Positions 28,333-36,964 of a DNA stretch of 64,000 nucleotides are shown one piece after another. Where the stretch lies: positions 122,238 through 186,237 of the forward strand of contig CAZTJF010000003.1 of NCBI GenBank assembly GCA_964613805.1. The letters are read 5' to 3'. Under the pieces are notes generated by a model. The model ran no database searches and had not been told where the DNA came from. It was given only the letters and a program-made list of their open reading frames with translations. The translations under genes were made by a program, and so were the position numbers. The number at the start of each line of letters is the position of its first letter. The stretch's first letter is position 1. The DNA is from XYD12-FULL-36-8 sp964613805 (lineage in GTDB: Bacteria; Bacteroidota; Ignavibacteria; Ignavibacteriales; Ignavibacteriaceae).

Positions 28333-28957
28333 TTTTTCACTTAAAGTTACCTCACTTCAAAAATCTTTTGGAAGACGATTAGTTTTTAATGGAATTACTT
28401 TCAATTTAAATAAGCCGGGAGTTTTTGGAATATCAGGCCCGAATGGTTCTGGGAAATCAACACTAATAAAAATTTTAGCTGGAATAAATTCTCCATCAAA
28501 AGGTCAGGTGATTCATTCTTATAACGGTAAAGCGATCATCTCTGAAAAACTTCACAATTATATTGGTTTTGTTTCACCATATTTAGTCTTATATGATGAA
28601 TTCAGTGCATGGGAAAATCTAAGTTACTTTGCGTCAATTCGCAAAGTGTCTTTTGATAAGACAAAAGTTGAAAATCTGCTCGCTCAATTCCTATTATTAA
28701 ATCGAAAAGATGATTTGGTTAAAGCTTATTCATCAGGTATGAAACAACGTTTAAAATTTATTTTTGCATTAATGCACTCGCCTCAATTTATTTTTCTTGA
28801 TGAGCCGACTTCTAACCTTGATGACGAAGGCAAGAAGACGGTCTACAACTTGATAAAAAGTGAAGGTGATAAAGCAATTGTAGTTGTTGCATCAAACGAA
28901 AAAAATGATCTTTTGTATTGTACGGAAGTGATGGATTTAAATAATTATAAAAGCTGA
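28325..28957 (+). CDS. ccmA: Haem exporter ATP-binding protein CcmA
   Basis: The ATPase subunit of the CcmABCD complex, which releases haem-loaded CcmE during cytochrome c maturation. The 210-residue protein has Walker A GPNGSGKST near residue 40, the ABC signature YSSGMKQRLKF near 138, Walker B FIFLDEPTSNLD near 157, and an H-loop region where VVVASNEKND replaces the usual histidine. The gene is identified mainly by its neighbours, since the ABC domain alone is generic. It overlaps the metalloprotease gene by 8 bp. Confidence 0.88.
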   Translation: MTDFSLKVTSLQKSFGRRLVFNGITFNLNKPGVFGISGPNGSGKSTLIKILAGINSPSKGQVIHSYNGKAIISEKLHNYIGFVSPYLVLYDEFSAWENLSYFASIRKVSFDKTKVENLLAQFLLLNRKDDLVKAYSSGMKQRLKFIFALMHSPQFIFLDEPTSNLDDEGKKTVYNLIKSEGDKAIVVVASNEKNDLLYCTEVMDLNNYKS

Positions 28958-28966
28958 TTTAAGGGA

Positions 28967-28994
28967 AGTCAAAGGTCAAAAGTCAAAAGTCAAA
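28967..28994 (+). repeat. Four tandem heptamers between ccmA and ccmB
   Basis: AGTCAAA, GGTCAAA, AGTCAAA and AGTCAAA run without a gap. About 30 bp later TTTTGACTTTTT (near 29019-29031) can pair with them, giving a T-rich hairpin before ccmB. It interrupts an otherwise tight operon. Confidence 0.7.
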
Positions 28995-29047
28995 AAATGG
29001 AATGCATAGATATATTTATTTTGACTTTTTAATTTTTAATTGAAACT

Positions 29048-29707
29048 ATGAAATCATACTCATTATTCCAAAAAGATTTTCATTCAGAGTTAAGAACTCG
29101 CTATGCAATAAACTCGCTTGCAATGTTTATAATCGTTGCGATAAGTGTAATATTATTCTCAATTGGAAATGAAAATATTTCACCTGCTTTAACTGGAGGG
29201 TTGTACTGGGTAGTTATATTTTTTTCGGCAATGTCAGGTCTCTCACGTGCCTTCGTAAGTGAAGAAGAAAGAGGCACAACATTAACTTTACAGTTAATTG
29301 CATCACCAGCAACAGTATTTACAGGAAAACTGTTGTTTAACATGATTCTTGTATTTCTGATGAACCTTGTCATTACTCTACTTTACTCAATGTTGTTTGC
29401 TGAGTTCATCATTCAGAATTATTTATTGTTCTTCTTGACTTTTGTATTTGGAAATATCGGAATAGCTATCTCATCAACATTAATTGCGGCAATAATTGCA
29501 AAAGCGGGGTCAAAAGGTACATTGTATCCAGTTCTTTCTTTTCCCATATTACTTCCGCTGATTTTAACATCAGTACAACTTACTTCTTTTTCAATTGACG
29601 GAATACCAATTTCCGAAGCGGTTTTTGAGTTAGCGATTGTTTTATGTTATGATATAATCATGATTTCGGCGGCTTATATGTTGTTCGATTTTATCTGGAA
29701 AGATTAG
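29048..29707 (+). CDS. ccmB: Haem exporter membrane protein CcmB
   Basis: A 219-residue integral membrane protein with six hydrophobic helices, the permease partner of CcmA. It begins with the charged cytoplasmic segment FQKDFHSELRTRYAINSL typical of CcmB and contains EEERGTTLTLQLIASPATVFTGK near residue 75 and GTLYPVLSFPILLPLILTS near 157. The start, ATGAAATCATACTC, follows an 90-bp gap after ccmA that holds a heptamer repeat. The assignment is strengthened by the adjoining ccmC. Confidence 0.92.
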   Translation: MKSYSLFQKDFHSELRTRYAINSLAMFIIVAISVILFSIGNENISPALTGGLYWVVIFFSAMSGLSRAFVSEEERGTTLTLQLIASPATVFTGKLLFNMILVFLMNLVITLLYSMLFAEFIIQNYLLFFLTFVFGNIGIAISSTLIAAIIAKAGSKGTLYPVLSFPILLPLILTSVQLTSFSIDGIPISEAVFELAIVLCYDIIMISAAYMLFDFIWKD

Positions 29708-29740
29708 TATTTTCACAGCCATTATTTAAAGACAATTATT

Positions 29741-30445
29741 ATGATTTGGAAAATTTTTCTTTTTCTTCTTTTATGTTTTGTATCAATTGCGGGAATCGCT
29801 TTTCCGATTGTTCAATCACCAACAAAGTGGTATGAATTTCCATTTATAATGGGACTTGAGCAAAACGCAAAAATAATTTTCTTTCATGTACCAACTGCAT
29901 GGCTAACAGTAATTGCATTTTTGATGTCCACGGTTTTCAGCATTCAATATCTTCGAAAAAAGAATCTTGATTATGATGCAAAATCCTATGCTGCTGCTCA
30001 ACTTGGAATGATATTCTGCATCCTTGCGACTGTTACTGGTTCAGTTTGGTCAAAATTTGCTTGGGGTTCATTTTGGAGCTGGGATCCAAGACAAACAAGC
30101 ATCTTCGCTCTACTCTTAATTTATGGGGCATGGTTTGCGCTTCGTTCTGCAATCGAATCTGAAGATAAGCGAGCGACGCTTTCGGCAGTTTATTCTATAA
30201 TTGCATTTTTAACAGTACCATTTTTCATTTTCATAATGCCAAGAATAATGACAGGACTTCATCCCGGCTCTGCTGATGATACAAACGCGGGTCCGATTGT
30301 TGATTTTAAGATGAATTCCAGCATGCAGCTCATCTTCTTCTTATCTATGATCGGCTTCACAATACTATATTTTTGGATGTGGAAACTTGGTTATAAATCT
30401 ATAATTTTAAGCGAAAAAATTAATAAACAACTAACGCGAGAATAA
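29741..30445 (+). CDS. ccmC: Haem-delivery protein CcmC
   Basis: A haem-handling inner-membrane protein of 234 residues and six helices that loads haem onto CcmE. It shows the tryptophan-rich WWD motif WGSFWSWDPRQTS near residue 108, and the flanking histidines that bind haem in the family, in FFHVPTAW (near 48) and GLHPGSAD (near 175). It lies 33 bp after ccmB, and the small ccmD-like gene starts 2 bp after its stop codon. Confidence 0.95.
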   Translation: MIWKIFLFLLLCFVSIAGIAFPIVQSPTKWYEFPFIMGLEQNAKIIFFHVPTAWLTVIAFLMSTVFSIQYLRKKNLDYDAKSYAAAQLGMIFCILATVTGSVWSKFAWGSFWSWDPRQTSIFALLLIYGAWFALRSAIESEDKRATLSAVYSIIAFLTVPFFIFIMPRIMTGLHPGSADDTNAGPIVDFKMNSSMQLIFFLSMIGFTILYFWMWKLGYKSIILSEKINKQLTRE

Positions 30446-30447
30446 AC

Positions 30448-30600
30448 TTGACAGGCCTCTTCGACTTCTTACAGAACAATGCAATTTACATTGTGATGAT
30501 TATTGTTCTAATTGTATGGACAGGAATATTTTTATATTTATATAATTTGGATAAGAGATTAAAAAACATAGAAAAAGAAACAAGCGGAGATAAAAAATGA
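30448..30600 (+). CDS. ccmD: Small membrane protein, CcmD-like
   Basis: A 50-codon gene starting at TTG, 2 bp after ccmC, and overlapping ccmE by ATGA. The product has a short amphipathic N-terminus (TGLFDFLQNNAIY), one membrane helix (IVMIIVLIVWTGIFLYLY) and a basic, charged tail (LDKRLKNIEKE). That topology, its size and its place between ccmC and ccmE are those of CcmD, which holds CcmE in the CcmABC complex. Sequence similarity of CcmD is always weak, so the call rests on context. Confidence 0.8.
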   Translation: MTGLFDFLQNNAIYIVMIIVLIVWTGIFLYLYNLDKRLKNIEKETSGDKK

Positions 30601-30986
30601 AGAACAAATATATTTTCGGTGGAATTATTGTTGCAGTCTTTCTCTTTTTGATGATCTATCTTTTAACTCAAAGTAATATTCAGTATGAAAGTGACTTTGC
30701 TAAAGTGATGGCAAAAGATAAAACAGTTAAAGCCACTGGAAGCTGGGTTAAAGAAAAAAGTTACGAGCTAAACAAAGAAAATAAAACCTTCACGTTTTAT
30801 ATGGCTGATCAATCAGGGCATCAAATGAAGGTTGTTTACGAAGGAACAATCCCAAATAATTTTGAATCAGCTGTAAGTGTTGTTGTAACAGGTAAATATC
30901 AGGACGGATATTTCCATGCTAAAGATATTCTCACCAAATGTCCAAGCAAATACGAAGAGCAGAACGTTAAATCGTCAAGCATGTAA
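30597..30986 (+). CDS. ccmE: Haem chaperone CcmE, cysteine variant
   Basis: A periplasmic haem chaperone with an N-terminal membrane anchor (FGGIIVAVFLFLMIYLL) and an OB-fold domain, 129 residues. The usual covalent haem site is His-x3-Tyr in a VLAKHDExY context. Here the aligned segment reads AKDILTKCPSKYEEQ, with Cys115 in place of the histidine and Tyr119 kept. Cys-x3-Tyr CcmE is known from archaea and Desulfovibrio, where it goes with a Ccm system lacking CcmH (system I*). The start overlaps the ccmD-like gene. Confidence 0.93.
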   Translation: MKNKYIFGGIIVAVFLFLMIYLLTQSNIQYESDFAKVMAKDKTVKATGSWVKEKSYELNKENKTFTFYMADQSGHQMKVVYEGTIPNNFESAVSVVVTGKYQDGYFHAKDILTKCPSKYEEQNVKSSSM

Positions 30987-31037
30987 TTAAATTACATCAA
31001 ATCTTTTATTAAACACTAAAGTTTTTTTGAGGACAAA

Positions 31038-33443
31038 ATGTTAGGAAGTATTGTATTATCACTCGCTTTGGCGAGCAGTTTAGTGGCAATGGTTATGTAT
31101 TTTTTAACCTACAAGGGTTATCAAAACACATTAAACATAGGACGAATAGCATACCACACAATGGCAATGCTGGTTATAGCGGCTTCAGCAATCTTGTTGT
31201 ATTTAATTCTTACACATGATTACAGTTATAAATACATCTACAGTTATAGCAGCACTGATCTTCCTAAGGGAATATTAGCCGCAACTTTTTGGGCAGGACA
31301 AGAAGGAAGCTTCATGCTTTGGGTTCTGTTAACTTCTATTGTGGGAATAGTACTTCAAAATTATTCTTCAAAGCGCGGTGATCTTGAACCAAGAGTGATG
31401 TCAGTTTTCACCTTGTCAACCTCATTTTTGCTTGTAATGGTCTCACCATTATTCAAAAATCCTTTTGCTTACATCTGGACTGAGCCAATTTTCATCAATG
31501 CAAAAGATATTAGCTCGGTTTTCTTCAGTCAGCCCTGGATACAGAATTTTTTATTTAGCGATAATTCAACAGGCCAAAACTTTGTTAAGATGGGTCCAGA
31601 ACTTTATGCCGCATTATCATCTGCCGGAATTGCAGTTAAGGATTTTATTATTAATGGCAAGGGTCTGAATCCGCAGCTGTTAAACTTCTGGATGCAAATT
31701 CATCCCCCTATTTTATTTGTAGGATTCTCAATGGCAACAGTTCCATTTGCTTTTGCAATTGCAGCGATGATGAAAAATGATTACACTCAATGGATTAAGC
31801 AAGCATTTCCTTGGGTTTTAGCTGGTGCCGGAATTTTAGGACTGGGCATAATGATGGGCGGCTATTGGGCTTATGAAATGCTTGGATGGGGCGGTTATTG
31901 GGCTTGGGATCCGGTAGAGAATTCAAGTTTAATACCATGGCTTGTTGGCGTTGCATCAATTCATACTTTGCTGGTACAAAGGAAAACACAAGCTAAAGGC
32001 GGCATTGGAAAATACGCTAAAACGAATTTGATACTCAGCATCATGACCTACATTCTTGTTTTATACAGTACATTTTTAACTCGAAGCGGAGTTTTAGGTG
32101 ATGCTTCAGTACATTCGTTTGTTGATCCCGGAATGCTGGTTTATTTATTCCTCGTAATCTTCATTGGAACTTTTATAGTACTTGGTTTTGGGATGTTGAT
32201 ATATCGATGGAAGGATCTAAATGAAAAAATTGAAATAAAGGAATCATTACTTTCTCGAGATCTTGCTTTATTTACTGCTGCCGTTTTGTTGTGCGCATCA
32301 GCATTAATCGTTTTGGTTGGAACTTCTGCACCGCTGTTCGGAAATTCAGTCGAAACTTTCTTCTATAATGAAATGCATATTCCTCTTGCAATAATTATAG
32401 GATTGTTGAACGGATTAAGCTTACTCCTAAAATGGAAACAATCGGATGGACAAGACTTACTAAAAAAATCTTTCTTATCGATTGTTTTATCAATATTAGC
32501 TTCGGCTTTAATTATAATATTCGGCGGTGTAACAGATATAATGATGATTTTGCTTTCATTAGCTGCATCGTTCTCTCTGTTCGTTAATCTGGAAATAGCC
32601 ATTAAGATTGTTCGCGGCAATATGAAAATGCTTGGTGCTTATGTTTCGCACATCGGAATAGCATTATTCATTCTTGGAGTTATTGGTTCTGCTGCATACA
32701 GTAAGCATGTTGACATTGATTTGATAAAAAACGAGCCGCGAGATGCATTCGGTTATCAGCTTACCTTTACTGGGTACAATCCAATTGAAAACAATACAAA
32801 GTATGCTTTCAATATTAATTTGAAAAAGGGTGATAAGAATTATACTATTTCACCAGTAATGTACATTAGTGAATTTAATAATGGACTAATGCGTGAGCCG
32901 GCGATTCTAAATATGTGGACTAAAGATTTTTATGTTTCGCCAGTTGGATATGATGAAGGAACAGGTGATTCTCACAATCATGGTCAGGTTGTAGATTTAG
33001 AAAAAGGTGCTTCAAGCGAAATTAACGGAGCTAAAATTTCCTTTGATAGATTTGACATGCCCGCTGAAACAATGCAAGCTATGCAAGAAGGAAAAGATTT
33101 TCAAATGGGAGCAGTGCTAAGTTTAGAATTTAATGGAAAGAAAGAATCTTTTGAACTGCTAAGAAAAAATGTATCAGGTCAAGTCCAGTTTACCGATTAC
33201 GCTTCGCAAAACTCGGGGCTTAAAATTCAATTGATGAATCTTACTGCCGGCAAAATTCAAATTTCCGTGTCAAATATTGATGGATCTTCACAAGAAAACA
33301 TGAAAGAGAGCCCAAAGGAAGTTCTATCAATTTCTGCAAGTGTTAAACCGTTTATAAATTTGGTTTGGACAGGTGTTTTGGTAATGTTTGTAGGATTTTT
33401 TGTTTCAGTTTCAAGAAGATTGAAAGAATCTTTGGTTAAGTAG
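31038..33443 (+). CDS. ccmF: Cytochrome c haem lyase subunit CcmF
   Basis: A large inner-membrane protein of 801 residues with more than a dozen helices that attaches haem to apocytochrome c. The tryptophan-rich WWD motif WGGYWAWDPVENSSLIPWL lies near residue 288, with conserved histidines around it (QIHPPILFVGFS near 220, GVASIHTLL near 310). A soluble periplasmic domain occupies about 560-760, before the last helix. No ccmG or ccmH follows; the next feature is a tRNA gene. This agrees with the cysteine-type CcmE upstream. Confidence 0.95.
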   Translation: MLGSIVLSLALASSLVAMVMYFLTYKGYQNTLNIGRIAYHTMAMLVIAASAILLYLILTHDYSYKYIYSYSSTDLPKGILAATFWAGQEGSFMLWVLLTSIVGIVLQNYSSKRGDLEPRVMSVFTLSTSFLLVMVSPLFKNPFAYIWTEPIFINAKDISSVFFSQPWIQNFLFSDNSTGQNFVKMGPELYAALSSAGIAVKDFIINGKGLNPQLLNFWMQIHPPILFVGFSMATVPFAFAIAAMMKNDYTQWIKQAFPWVLAGAGILGLGIMMGGYWAYEMLGWGGYWAWDPVENSSLIPWLVGVASIHTLLVQRKTQAKGGIGKYAKTNLILSIMTYILVLYSTFLTRSGVLGDASVHSFVDPGMLVYLFLVIFIGTFIVLGFGMLIYRWKDLNEKIEIKESLLSRDLALFTAAVLLCASALIVLVGTSAPLFGNSVETFFYNEMHIPLAIIIGLLNGLSLLLKWKQSDGQDLLKKSFLSIVLSILASALIIIFGGVTDIMMILLSLAASFSLFVNLEIAIKIVRGNMKMLGAYVSHIGIALFILGVIGSAAYSKHVDIDLIKNEPRDAFGYQLTFTGYNPIENNTKYAFNINLKKGDKNYTISPVMYISEFNNGLMREPAILNMWTKDFYVSPVGYDEGTGDSHNHGQVVDLEKGASSEINGAKISFDRFDMPAETMQAMQEGKDFQMGAVLSLEFNGKKESFELLRKNVSGQVQFTDYASQNSGLKIQLMNLTAGKIQISVSNIDGSSQENMKESPKEVLSISASVKPFINLVWTGVLVMFVGFFVSVSRRLKESLVK

Positions 33444-33534
33444 ACACTATCAGGATTTTGGAAACAGAATTCTTTATGGAATGCTTGACAAATTATCGGG
33501 TACTAAGTAAGTTTGAGTCCATTTTTTACTCAAT

Positions 33535-33606
33535 TCCGCGATAGCTCAATGGTGGAGCATCCGGCTGTTAACCGGAGGGTTGCAAGTTCGAGTCTTGCTC
33601 GCGGAG
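33535..33606 (+). tRNA. tRNA-Asn (anticodon GTT)
   Basis: A complete cloverleaf: acceptor stem TCCGCGA (33535-33541) pairs with TCGCGGA (33599-33605), with discriminator G at 33606. The D stem is GCTC/GAGC, the anticodon stem CCGG/CCGG with loop CTGTTAA (anticodon GTT), and the T stem GCAAG/CTTGC with loop TTCGAGT. CCA is not encoded in full (GCAAA follows). A TTGACA hexamer at 33485 may be part of its promoter. The gene marks the border between the ccm operon and the pectin locus. Confidence 0.96.
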
Positions 33607-33810
33607 CAAATCCTATTAATATGTGAGAGTTAAACAAGGGGTTATTGTCTATAATTCTTTCAAGATCTATAAATCCAATCTTTCCTTTATATTTTCTTCC
33701 GAAGCTATGTTATAATTCGAGACTAATTTAGTAATTTCGGCAAAAATTTTCTTGATATTAGCATTAAAATATTGAACGTTTGTAAGTAAAAATATCATGC
33801 AAAGGTAAAT

Positions 33811-34248
33811 ATGAAAACAAAACACTTTATTCCGTTACTATTATTTTGTATTTCTGTATCGTTAATTGCTCAAGAAAACACTAACCAAAATATAAAAATT
33901 AATCATTGGACGATTGATAAATGTGTCAACACATTTTCTTGGGAAGATACAATACTTACCAACGTCGGATATCAGTATTGGTTTTTTGATAAAAACTTTA
34001 TTGATGGAAGAACTATTAAATTGAGTGTTGTTGCCCCTCACTCTGCAACACACCCACCTCACAAACATTCTGAGGATGAATTTTTCTTTGTTCTTGAAGG
34101 TACAGCAGAATTTTATCTTGAAGGTGAAAAGAAAAAGGGAGAGAAATATTCTGCTTTTTATTGCCCGAGCAATTTAGAGCATGGGATAAGCAATATAGGA
34201 GAAACAGAGTTGAAATATCTTGTGATAAAAAAATATGATGCAAGATGA
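33811..34248 (+). CDS. Secreted cupin, KdgF-like
   Basis: A 145-residue single-domain cupin with signal peptide (IPLLLFCISVSLIAQ). The metal-binding cupin motif 1 is PPHKHSEDEFFFVLEG, with two His and Glu near residue 75, and motif 2 is FYCPSNLEHGISN near 122. Cupins of the KdgF type in pectin loci open unsaturated galacturonate to a keto-uronate. The location beside PL10, PL9, PL1 and GH28 genes makes that role likely but unproven. Its stop codon overlaps an ATG just ahead of the PL10 gene, so the two are in one transcript. Confidence 0.75.
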   Translation: MKTKHFIPLLLFCISVSLIAQENTNQNIKINHWTIDKCVNTFSWEDTILTNVGYQYWFFDKNFIDGRTIKLSVVAPHSATHPPHKHSEDEFFFVLEGTAEFYLEGEKKKGEKYSAFYCPSNLEHGISNIGETELKYLVIKKYDAR

Positions 34249-34286
34249 TGATGCATCCCATTATTGTTAAAATTAAAGAGATTAAT

Positions 34287-35474
34287 ATGAAAATTATCAT
34301 CAGTGGAACATGGACTAATTCCATTCTTTGTTTAATTCTGCCTTTGATATTTATAAAGTGTGTAGCACAAACTGGCACCGATAGAAATCAAATCCAAATA
34401 ATTGACACAACCGAGTTTTATGACAACGCCCACCATTGGTATGATATAAATGATGAGATGAAGATTATCAGTCCTAATTCTGATCAAAAAAAATATGCGG
34501 CATCAGATATTGAGAACATTGCAGATAATATTTTACTGTTTCAAAAATCGAACGGCGGCTGGCCTAAGAATTATGATATGCAAGCGGTTCTTACAGATGA
34601 TCAAAAAAAAGCAGTCCTGGCTGCTAAGAATGATTTAAATACAACTTTTGACAATGGAGCAACACATTCCCAATTAAATTATTTGGCTAAAGCTTATTCA
34701 ATCACCAAGAAAGAAAAATATAAAGAAGCATTTTTACAAGGTATTCATTTTGTGTTATCTGCTCAATATAAGAATGGAGGTTGGCCGCAGTATTACCCGG
34801 ATCTAAGCGGATATCGAAAATACATCACCTTTAATGATGGGGCTATGATTGGCATCATGAATGTTTTAAGAAAAATTATAAATCGTACAAATGAATATTC
34901 TTTTATTGAAGATACTATGTATGCAAATATCAAGGCAGCTTACAACAAAGGGATTGAGTGCATACTTAATTGCCAAATTATAGATAATGGGGAGTTAACA
35001 GCTTGGTGTCAGCAGCATGATAATGTAGATTTTCATCCTCAGAATGCAAGAAGCTTTGAACTTGCATCAATTACTAATGGTGAAAGTGCTTCGATAGTAA
35101 AATTTTTAATGTCAATTAATAATCCTAATGAAAGAATTATTAAAGCTGTAACAAGCGCTATTAAGTGGTTTGAAGATTCGCGTATTTATGGAATGAGGGT
35201 CGAGATGATCAAGTCAGATAAAACTGATTACATATACCATTCTACTGATCATGATGTGATTGTCGTTGCGGATGCGCAAGCAAAACCTATATGGGCAAGA
35301 TTCTATGAATTAGGTACTCGGAAACCGTTGTTTTGCAATCGAGATGGTAAAGTCGTTTATTCTTTAAGTGAAGTTGAACGTGAAAGGAGAACTGGCTATG
35401 CTTGGTATGTGTACGACCCGCAAGAGATTTTGAATTTGTATCCTGCTTGGACAAAAAAATGGGTTAAGGAATAA
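34287..35474 (+). CDS. Pectate lyase, family PL10
   Basis: Cleaves de-esterified polygalacturonate by beta-elimination outside the inner membrane. About 395 residues with a signal peptide ending IFIKCVAQ. PL10 features are the duplicated NGGWPKN and NGGWPQYYPD segments, NGATHSQLNYLAKAY, YRKYITFNDGAM and the (alpha/alpha)-toroid segment WCQQHDNVDFHPQNARSFEL. I preferred MKIIISGTW as start because the signal peptide begins there and AAAGAG lies upstream; an ATG 14 codons earlier overlaps the cupin stop. No T9SS tail is present, so it is probably periplasmic. Confidence 0.9.
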   Translation: MKIIISGTWTNSILCLILPLIFIKCVAQTGTDRNQIQIIDTTEFYDNAHHWYDINDEMKIISPNSDQKKYAASDIENIADNILLFQKSNGGWPKNYDMQAVLTDDQKKAVLAAKNDLNTTFDNGATHSQLNYLAKAYSITKKEKYKEAFLQGIHFVLSAQYKNGGWPQYYPDLSGYRKYITFNDGAMIGIMNVLRKIINRTNEYSFIEDTMYANIKAAYNKGIECILNCQIIDNGELTAWCQQHDNVDFHPQNARSFELASITNGESASIVKFLMSINNPNERIIKAVTSAIKWFEDSRIYGMRVEMIKSDKTDYIYHSTDHDVIVVADAQAKPIWARFYELGTRKPLFCNRDGKVVYSLSEVERERRTGYAWYVYDPQEILNLYPAWTKKWVKE

Positions 35475-35496
35475 CACCTGTTTTGGTATGACAGGA

Positions 35497-35886
35497 TTAG
35501 GAGCAAACTAATGGCCTAGCTCTCTTACACAACTGTAATGGAATTCCGAATGGATCACGAAGCATAACAAGATGTGAACCATCTTCAAGTTTTATATCCT
35601 CTACTAATTTTGCGCCGGCTGGAATCAATTTATCTTTTGCTCTATCTACATCATCAACTTTAAATGCAAAATGAAATTCTAGTGGATGCATAAGATTGTA
35701 ATCGGGTATTTTTGCTGCTGGGTTTGAGTAAACTTCTATCACAGTGCGGTTTGAAGAATCTGTTAAAAAATGTGTGAATGGAGCAACTTTCATTGATTTT
35801 GCAATCTTCATCTCGCAGTTCGAAATGTACCAATCAACAAATTCAATAGGATTCAATACATTTAAGGCAAAATGTTCAAATATCAT
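35497..35886 (-). CDS. VOC-family (glyoxalase/dioxygenase fold) protein
   Basis: A 129-residue cytoplasmic protein with the paired beta-alpha-beta3 units of the vicinal oxygen chelate fold: FEHFALNVLNPIEFVDWYI at the start, EFHFAFKVDDVDRAKDKLI near residue 70, and the closing LRDPFGIPLQLCKR near 109. Metal-ligand candidates are His5, Glu51, His71 and a late Gln. The substrate is unknown. It is the only gene of the pectin locus on the minus strand and has no signal peptide, so it may not belong to the pathway. Confidence 0.85.
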   Translation of the reverse strand: MIFEHFALNVLNPIEFVDWYISNCEMKIAKSMKVAPFTHFLTDSSNRTVIEVYSNPAAKIPDYNLMHPLEFHFAFKVDDVDRAKDKLIPAGAKLVEDIKLEDGSHLVMLRDPFGIPLQLCKRARPLVCS

Positions 35887-35980
35887 ATTATGCTTCTTTG
35901 ATTTATTTTTATTAGGACAAATTTATTAATTATAGATTTGAAAAAATATTTTTGCTTGAAAAGCAATTATTTTAAAATTC

Positions 35981-36964
35981 ATGTTTACTGGAATGTTTAA
36001 AATATTCTGTCCAATTTTATTAGTATTTGAAATTGTATTATCTCAAACGGAAAATGAGAATGCAGTTGTAAAAAGGGATACTTCTTTTACAGTTTATAGT
36101 GCATACATAAAAGAGAGCAAAAAATTTCCTTTTATTACGATTGCTCAATCCCAGTTAGATAAAGGATTATCATTTGAAAGCAATGTGGAATATGTTGCAT
36201 ATGGAAAACGGAAGCTGCATTTGGATATCGTTTATCCAATGGATAATTTGAAATTATATCCATGTATAATTTTAGTTCATGGCGGAGGATGGCGATCTGG
36301 TGAAAAATCGCAGCAAATACCAATGGCAATAGCATTAGCCAATTCTGGTTTTGTAACGGCAACTGTTGATTACAGGCTTTCGCCCGAAGCAATGTATCCG
36401 GCAGCAATTATTGATTTAAAATCTGCGGTTAGATGGATACGAGCTAATAGTGAGAAATATAACATTGATACTAATAAAATTATTGCTCTGGGTTGTTCTT
36501 CAGGCGGACATCTCGTTTCAATGTTAGGAGTGACAAATGGTAATACAAATTTTGAAGATACTGCAAGTAATTCGGATCATTCGAGTTCGGTGCAAGCAGT
36601 AATAAATATTGATGGCATCTTGGATTTTACTAATCCAGCAGAAAGCGGGAAAGATGAAGATCCCGAAAATCCATCTGTTGGAAAATTATGGCTGGGTTAT
36701 ACTTATAAAGAAAATCCAGAAATTTGGAGAGAAGCTTCCCCAGTAAATTATGTTGATCATAATACGCCTCCATTTCTTTTTATAAACAGTTCAATTGATC
36801 GTTTTCATGCCGGTAGAGATGCTTTAATTGAGAAATTGGATAATTACAATACTCATCATGATCTTCAGACTTTTCCCGACACACCACATTCATTTTGGTT
36901 CTTTCATCCCTGGTTTAATCCAATGATTAATAAAGTGATTGATTTCTTACATAAAATTTTTTAG
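35981..36964 (+). CDS. Secreted alpha/beta-hydrolase esterase
   Basis: A 327-residue exported esterase (signal FKIFCPILLVFEIVLSQ) of the hormone-sensitive-lipase-like/BD-FAE group. The oxyanion motif HGGGW is at 100-104, the nucleophile in GCSSG (Ser173), and candidate Asp and His lie in NSSIDRFHAG (near 268) and DTPHSFWFF (near 305). In pectin loci such enzymes remove acetyl, methyl or feruloyl groups. Pectin as the substrate is inferred from position. Two in-frame starts four codons apart (35981, 35993) are both possible. Confidence 0.83.
   Translation: MFTGMFKIFCPILLVFEIVLSQTENENAVVKRDTSFTVYSAYIKESKKFPFITIAQSQLDKGLSFESNVEYVAYGKRKLHLDIVYPMDNLKLYPCIILVHGGGWRSGEKSQQIPMAIALANSGFVTATVDYRLSPEAMYPAAIIDLKSAVRWIRANSEKYNIDTNKIIALGCSSGGHLVSMLGVTNGNTNFEDTASNSDHSSSVQAVINIDGILDFTNPAESGKDEDPENPSVGKLWLGYTYKENPEIWREASPVNYVDHNTPPFLFINSSIDRFHAGRDALIEKLDNYNTHHDLQTFPDTPHSFWFFHPWFNPMINKVIDFLHKIF

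Noticed and set aside
33607..33810. Possible small gene or riboswitch between the tRNA and the cupin gene
   Set aside because: I see no open frame with a ribosome site and no recognisable structured motif.
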